The notes below the pieces were generated by a model. The model ran no database searches, was not told where the DNA came from, and saw only the letters and a program-made list of their open reading frames with translations. A stretch of 64,000 nt of DNA from positions 496,001 to 560,000 of the forward strand of contig CAVXHI010000011.1 in assembly GCA_963761655.1 (NCBI GenBank). Reading direction: 5' to 3'. Source of the stretch: RYN-122 sp963761655 (GTDB lineage Bacteria; Actinomycetota; Actinomycetes; Mycobacteriales; SCTD01). Position 1 is the first letter of the stretch, and every line of letters starts with the position of its first letter. This document shows positions 62,085-64,000 of the stretch, one piece after another. The position numbers were made by a program, and so were the translations under genes.

Positions 62085-63279
62085 CACCCTCACGACCCTC
62101 GGCGACGAGGTCGCCGCACCGGTCATGGACCGGGCACCCGGTGCCCGCCGCAGCTACGGCAAGCTCCTGCTCGGCCTCGCCGCCGTCCTGCTCCTGCTCG
62201 CGCTGCCCTACTTCGTCGAGGCCTTCTGGCTCACCGTCGGCTTCGGCGTCTGCGGCGCGGCCATCGGCGCCATCGGCTTGAACCTGCTCGTCGGCACCAC
62301 CGGCCAGCTGTCCCTGGCCCACGCGTTCTTCCTCGCCGTCGGCGCCACCACCTACGTCTTCGTGAGCGGCGAGTCCGGCGGCACCGCGACGAAGGTCAGC
62401 GGCCTGGGCCTGCCGCCCGCCGTCGGCCTGGTCGCGGGTGTCCTGCTGGCGGGCGTCGCCGGGCTGCTGTTCAGCCCGCTCGCGGCCCGGCTGCGCGGCA
62501 TCTACCTCGGGGTGGCGTCCCTCGGCCTGGTCTTCCTCGGCGAGCACCTGCTGAACGTGGTGACGCCGGTGACCGGCGGCTACAACGGCCGCGCCACCCC
62601 GCCGTTCTCGCTGTTCGGCTTCTCGTTCACCGACTCCGACCCCGACCTGTTCGTCGGAGGCGTGCCGTTCGGCGAGGCCGAGCGCGAGTGGTACCTCGGC
62701 CTCGCCCTGCTCGCCGTCGCCTGGTGGTTCGCGCACAACCTGCTGCGCAGCCGCCCGGGCCGCGCGCTGCAGACCCTGCGCGACAGCGAGACCGCCGCCG
62801 CGGTGATGGGCGTCAACGTCCAGGGCTACAAGGCGCGCGTGTTCCTCGTCAGCAGCATGTACGCCGGCCTCGCCGGGGTGCTGCTCGCCCTGTCGATCGG
62901 CCTGGTCTCCCCGGAGTCGTTCACCCTCGACGTCAGCGTGCTCTTCCTCGCGATGATCGTCCTCGGCGGGCTCGGCTCGGTCGGCGGCGCGGTGGCGGGC
63001 GCGGTCTTCGTGCAGGCGCTGCCACGGGTCTTCGAGCGGTACTCCGAGGCCCTGCCGTTCCTGTCCGCCCCCGGGCAGGGCGGCCTGAACGCCGCCCAGG
63101 GCGCCCGGATCCTGTTCGGCCTCGCCGTCATCCTCGTCGTGCTGTTCCAGCCCGCCGGCCTCGCCGGCCTGGCCCGCGGTCGGACCGGCCGGCGTCGCAA
63201 GGCCGCAGCGACCACCACCACCTCCACCCCGCAGACCGACACAGACCCCCGCACGACCACACAAGGGAGCACCTCATGA
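62077..63279 (+). CDS. livM: branched-chain amino acid ABC transporter permease LivM-type
   Basis: 400 aa permease with around ten helices. GLNLLVGTTGQLSLAHAFFL is the LivM signature; the ATPase-coupling loop is RALQTLRDSETAAAVMGVN, and VLGGLGSVGGAVAGAVFVQA follows. A hydrophilic Thr-rich tail ends the protein. GTG at 62077 overlaps livH by 8 bases; the stop overlaps the binding-protein ATG. Confidence 0.94.
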   Translation: MSDTLTTLGDEVAAPVMDRAPGARRSYGKLLLGLAAVLLLLALPYFVEAFWLTVGFGVCGAAIGAIGLNLLVGTTGQLSLAHAFFLAVGATTYVFVSGESGGTATKVSGLGLPPAVGLVAGVLLAGVAGLLFSPLAARLRGIYLGVASLGLVFLGEHLLNVVTPVTGGYNGRATPPFSLFGFSFTDSDPDLFVGGVPFGEAEREWYLGLALLAVAWWFAHNLLRSRPGRALQTLRDSETAAAVMGVNVQGYKARVFLVSSMYAGLAGVLLALSIGLVSPESFTLDVSVLFLAMIVLGGLGSVGGAVAGAVFVQALPRVFERYSEALPFLSAPGQGGLNAAQGARILFGLAVILVVLFQPAGLAGLARGRTGRRRKAAATTTTSTPQTDTDPRTTTQGSTS

Positions 63280-64000
63280 CCCACGGCAAGCGCACGGGCG
63301 TCCTGCTCGCGGCCGCCGTCCTCGCTGCGACCGCCGGTTGCAGCACCAAGGCGTCCGACGGCGGCGGGAGCGGCACCGGAGCCGGCTCCGGCGACGTGAA
63401 GACGTCGACCGGCGTCAAGGGCAACGAGATCACCCTGGGTGTCCTCACCGACCTCACGGGCGTCTTCGCGGCCCTCGGCGCCGACATCACGCAGGCGAAC
63501 ACGCTGTTCTGGGAGCAGCAGAACGCCGGCGAGAAGGTCTGCGGGAAGTACACCGTCAAGCTCACGATCCAGGACACCGGCTACGTGCCGCAGACGGGCG
63601 TGCAGCAGTACCAGGGCATGAAGAACGAGATCCTGGCCCTGCAGCAGACCATCGGCTCGCCGCTGAACACAGCGCTGGCCCCGAACTTCACGACCGACAA
63701 GATGGTCAACATCCCGTCCGCGTGGGCCCGCAACCTCACCGAGACCGAGGGCAACATCGTCGCCGGCGCGACCTACGACGTCGAGCTCTACAACGGGCTG
63801 CAGTACGCGCTCGACAAGGGCCTGATCAAGAAGGGCGACAAGCTCGGCCACATCTACTTCGAGGGCGAGTACGGCGCCAACGGCCTCGCAGGTGCGAAGG
63901 CCTTCGCGAGCAAGAACGGCCTGACCGTCGTCGAGCAGAAGATCAAGTCGACGGACACCGACATGAGCTCGCAGGTCACGGCGCTCAAGAGCCAGGGGGT
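63276..64000 (+). CDS. livK: branched-chain amino acid ABC transporter substrate-binding lipoprotein, 3' end outside window
   Basis: First 241 residues of a periplasmic-binding-protein fold lipoprotein. Signal peptide with lipobox AATAGC (Cys about residue 22), a Gly/Ser-rich spacer, then EITLGVLTDLTGVFAALGAD, typical of Leu/Ile/Val or urea/amide-binding proteins. NEILALQQTIGSPLNTALAP and KLGHIYFEGEYGANG follow. The ligand cannot be told from this part. ATG at 63276 overlaps the livM stop; the gene runs off the right edge. Confidence 0.92.
   Translation, partial: MTHGKRTGVLLAAAVLAATAGCSTKASDGGGSGTGAGSGDVKTSTGVKGNEITLGVLTDLTGVFAALGADITQANTLFWEQQNAGEKVCGKYTVKLTIQDTGYVPQTGVQQYQGMKNEILALQQTIGSPLNTALAPNFTTDKMVNIPSAWARNLTETEGNIVAGATYDVELYNGLQYALDKGLIKKGDKLGHIYFEGEYGANGLAGAKAFASKNGLTVVEQKIKSTDTDMSSQVTALKSQG

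Overview
The window is about 73% G+C by eye, with strong G/C bias at third codon positions, many GTG starts and tightly packed genes. Gene content (acyl-CoA carboxylase with an epsilon subunit, LytR-CpsA-Psr protein, SigE-type ECF sigma factor, DUF6131- and DUF5313-like mini-proteins, purK-purE beside GtrA, an LpdA-like quinone reductase, actinobacterial-type sdhCDAB) points to an actinobacterium (Actinomycetota). I cannot name a genus. There are no rRNA or tRNA genes, no CRISPR array and no insertion sequence. Most of the window is housekeeping chromosome, with a surface-glycan region at the left.

Layout. 1-7.4 kb: surface polysaccharide block with three glycosyltransferases that share or contain inserted beta-rich segments, a Stealth-like protein, an extra adenylate kinase-like gene, another GT4 and a zinc-ribbon methyltransferase. 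7.4-12.7 kb: TPR protein, the dTDP-rhamnose genes rmlD and rmlB, an LCP cell-wall ligase and a TIGR03089-like protein. 12.8-20.8 kb: lipoprotein esterase, amidase, a frameshifted acyl-CoA dehydrogenase, UDP-glucose dehydrogenase, purE-purK and a tyrosine phosphatase. 20.8-30.7 kb: GtrA, glutathione peroxidase, class III cyclase, PH-domain protein, BirA and the acyl-CoA carboxylase genes (beta, epsilon, alpha). Between the epsilon and alpha genes, on the opposite strand, sits a three-gene secretion cassette: DUF5305-like protein, ER-type signal peptidase and TasA-like small secreted protein. 30.7-45.6 kb: DUF5313-like protein, quinone reductase, a hybrid histidine kinase split by one in-frame TGA, M20 amidohydrolase, glutamate-cysteine ligase-like protein, acyl-CoA ligase, penicillin-acylase family enzyme, Brp/Blh carotenoid cleavage enzyme, B12-dependent acyl-CoA mutase large subunit and a Ser/Thr kinase. 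45.7-49.2 kb: sdhCDAB. 49.3-59.5 kb: ECF sigma factor with a decayed partner, FNT channel, D,D-carboxypeptidase, a repeat-rich coiled-coil protein with two frameshifts, YihY, 2H phosphoesterase, trpS and a geranylgeranyl-reductase-like enzyme. 59.6-64 kb: a branched-chain amino acid (Liv) ABC transporter running off the right edge.

How genes fit together. BirA biotinylates the carboxylase alpha chain, which works with the beta and epsilon chains. Propionyl/methylmalonyl-CoA metabolism continues through the mutase and feeds succinate into sdhCDAB. RmlB/RmlD, Ugd, the glycosyltransferases, GtrA and the LCP protein serve envelope glycan assembly. The signal peptidase, its likely substrate and the DUF5305 protein look like one self-contained export and surface-assembly unit.

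Three cross-cutting patterns stand out. (1) About ten genes have a TANNNT -10 box only 6-8 bases before the start codon, the signature of leaderless transcripts. (2) Four genes appear to start at CTG in a CTGA stop-start junction, and a fifth has no usual start at all. (3) Four genes carry ORF-breaking lesions. These could be real decay or sequencing error.
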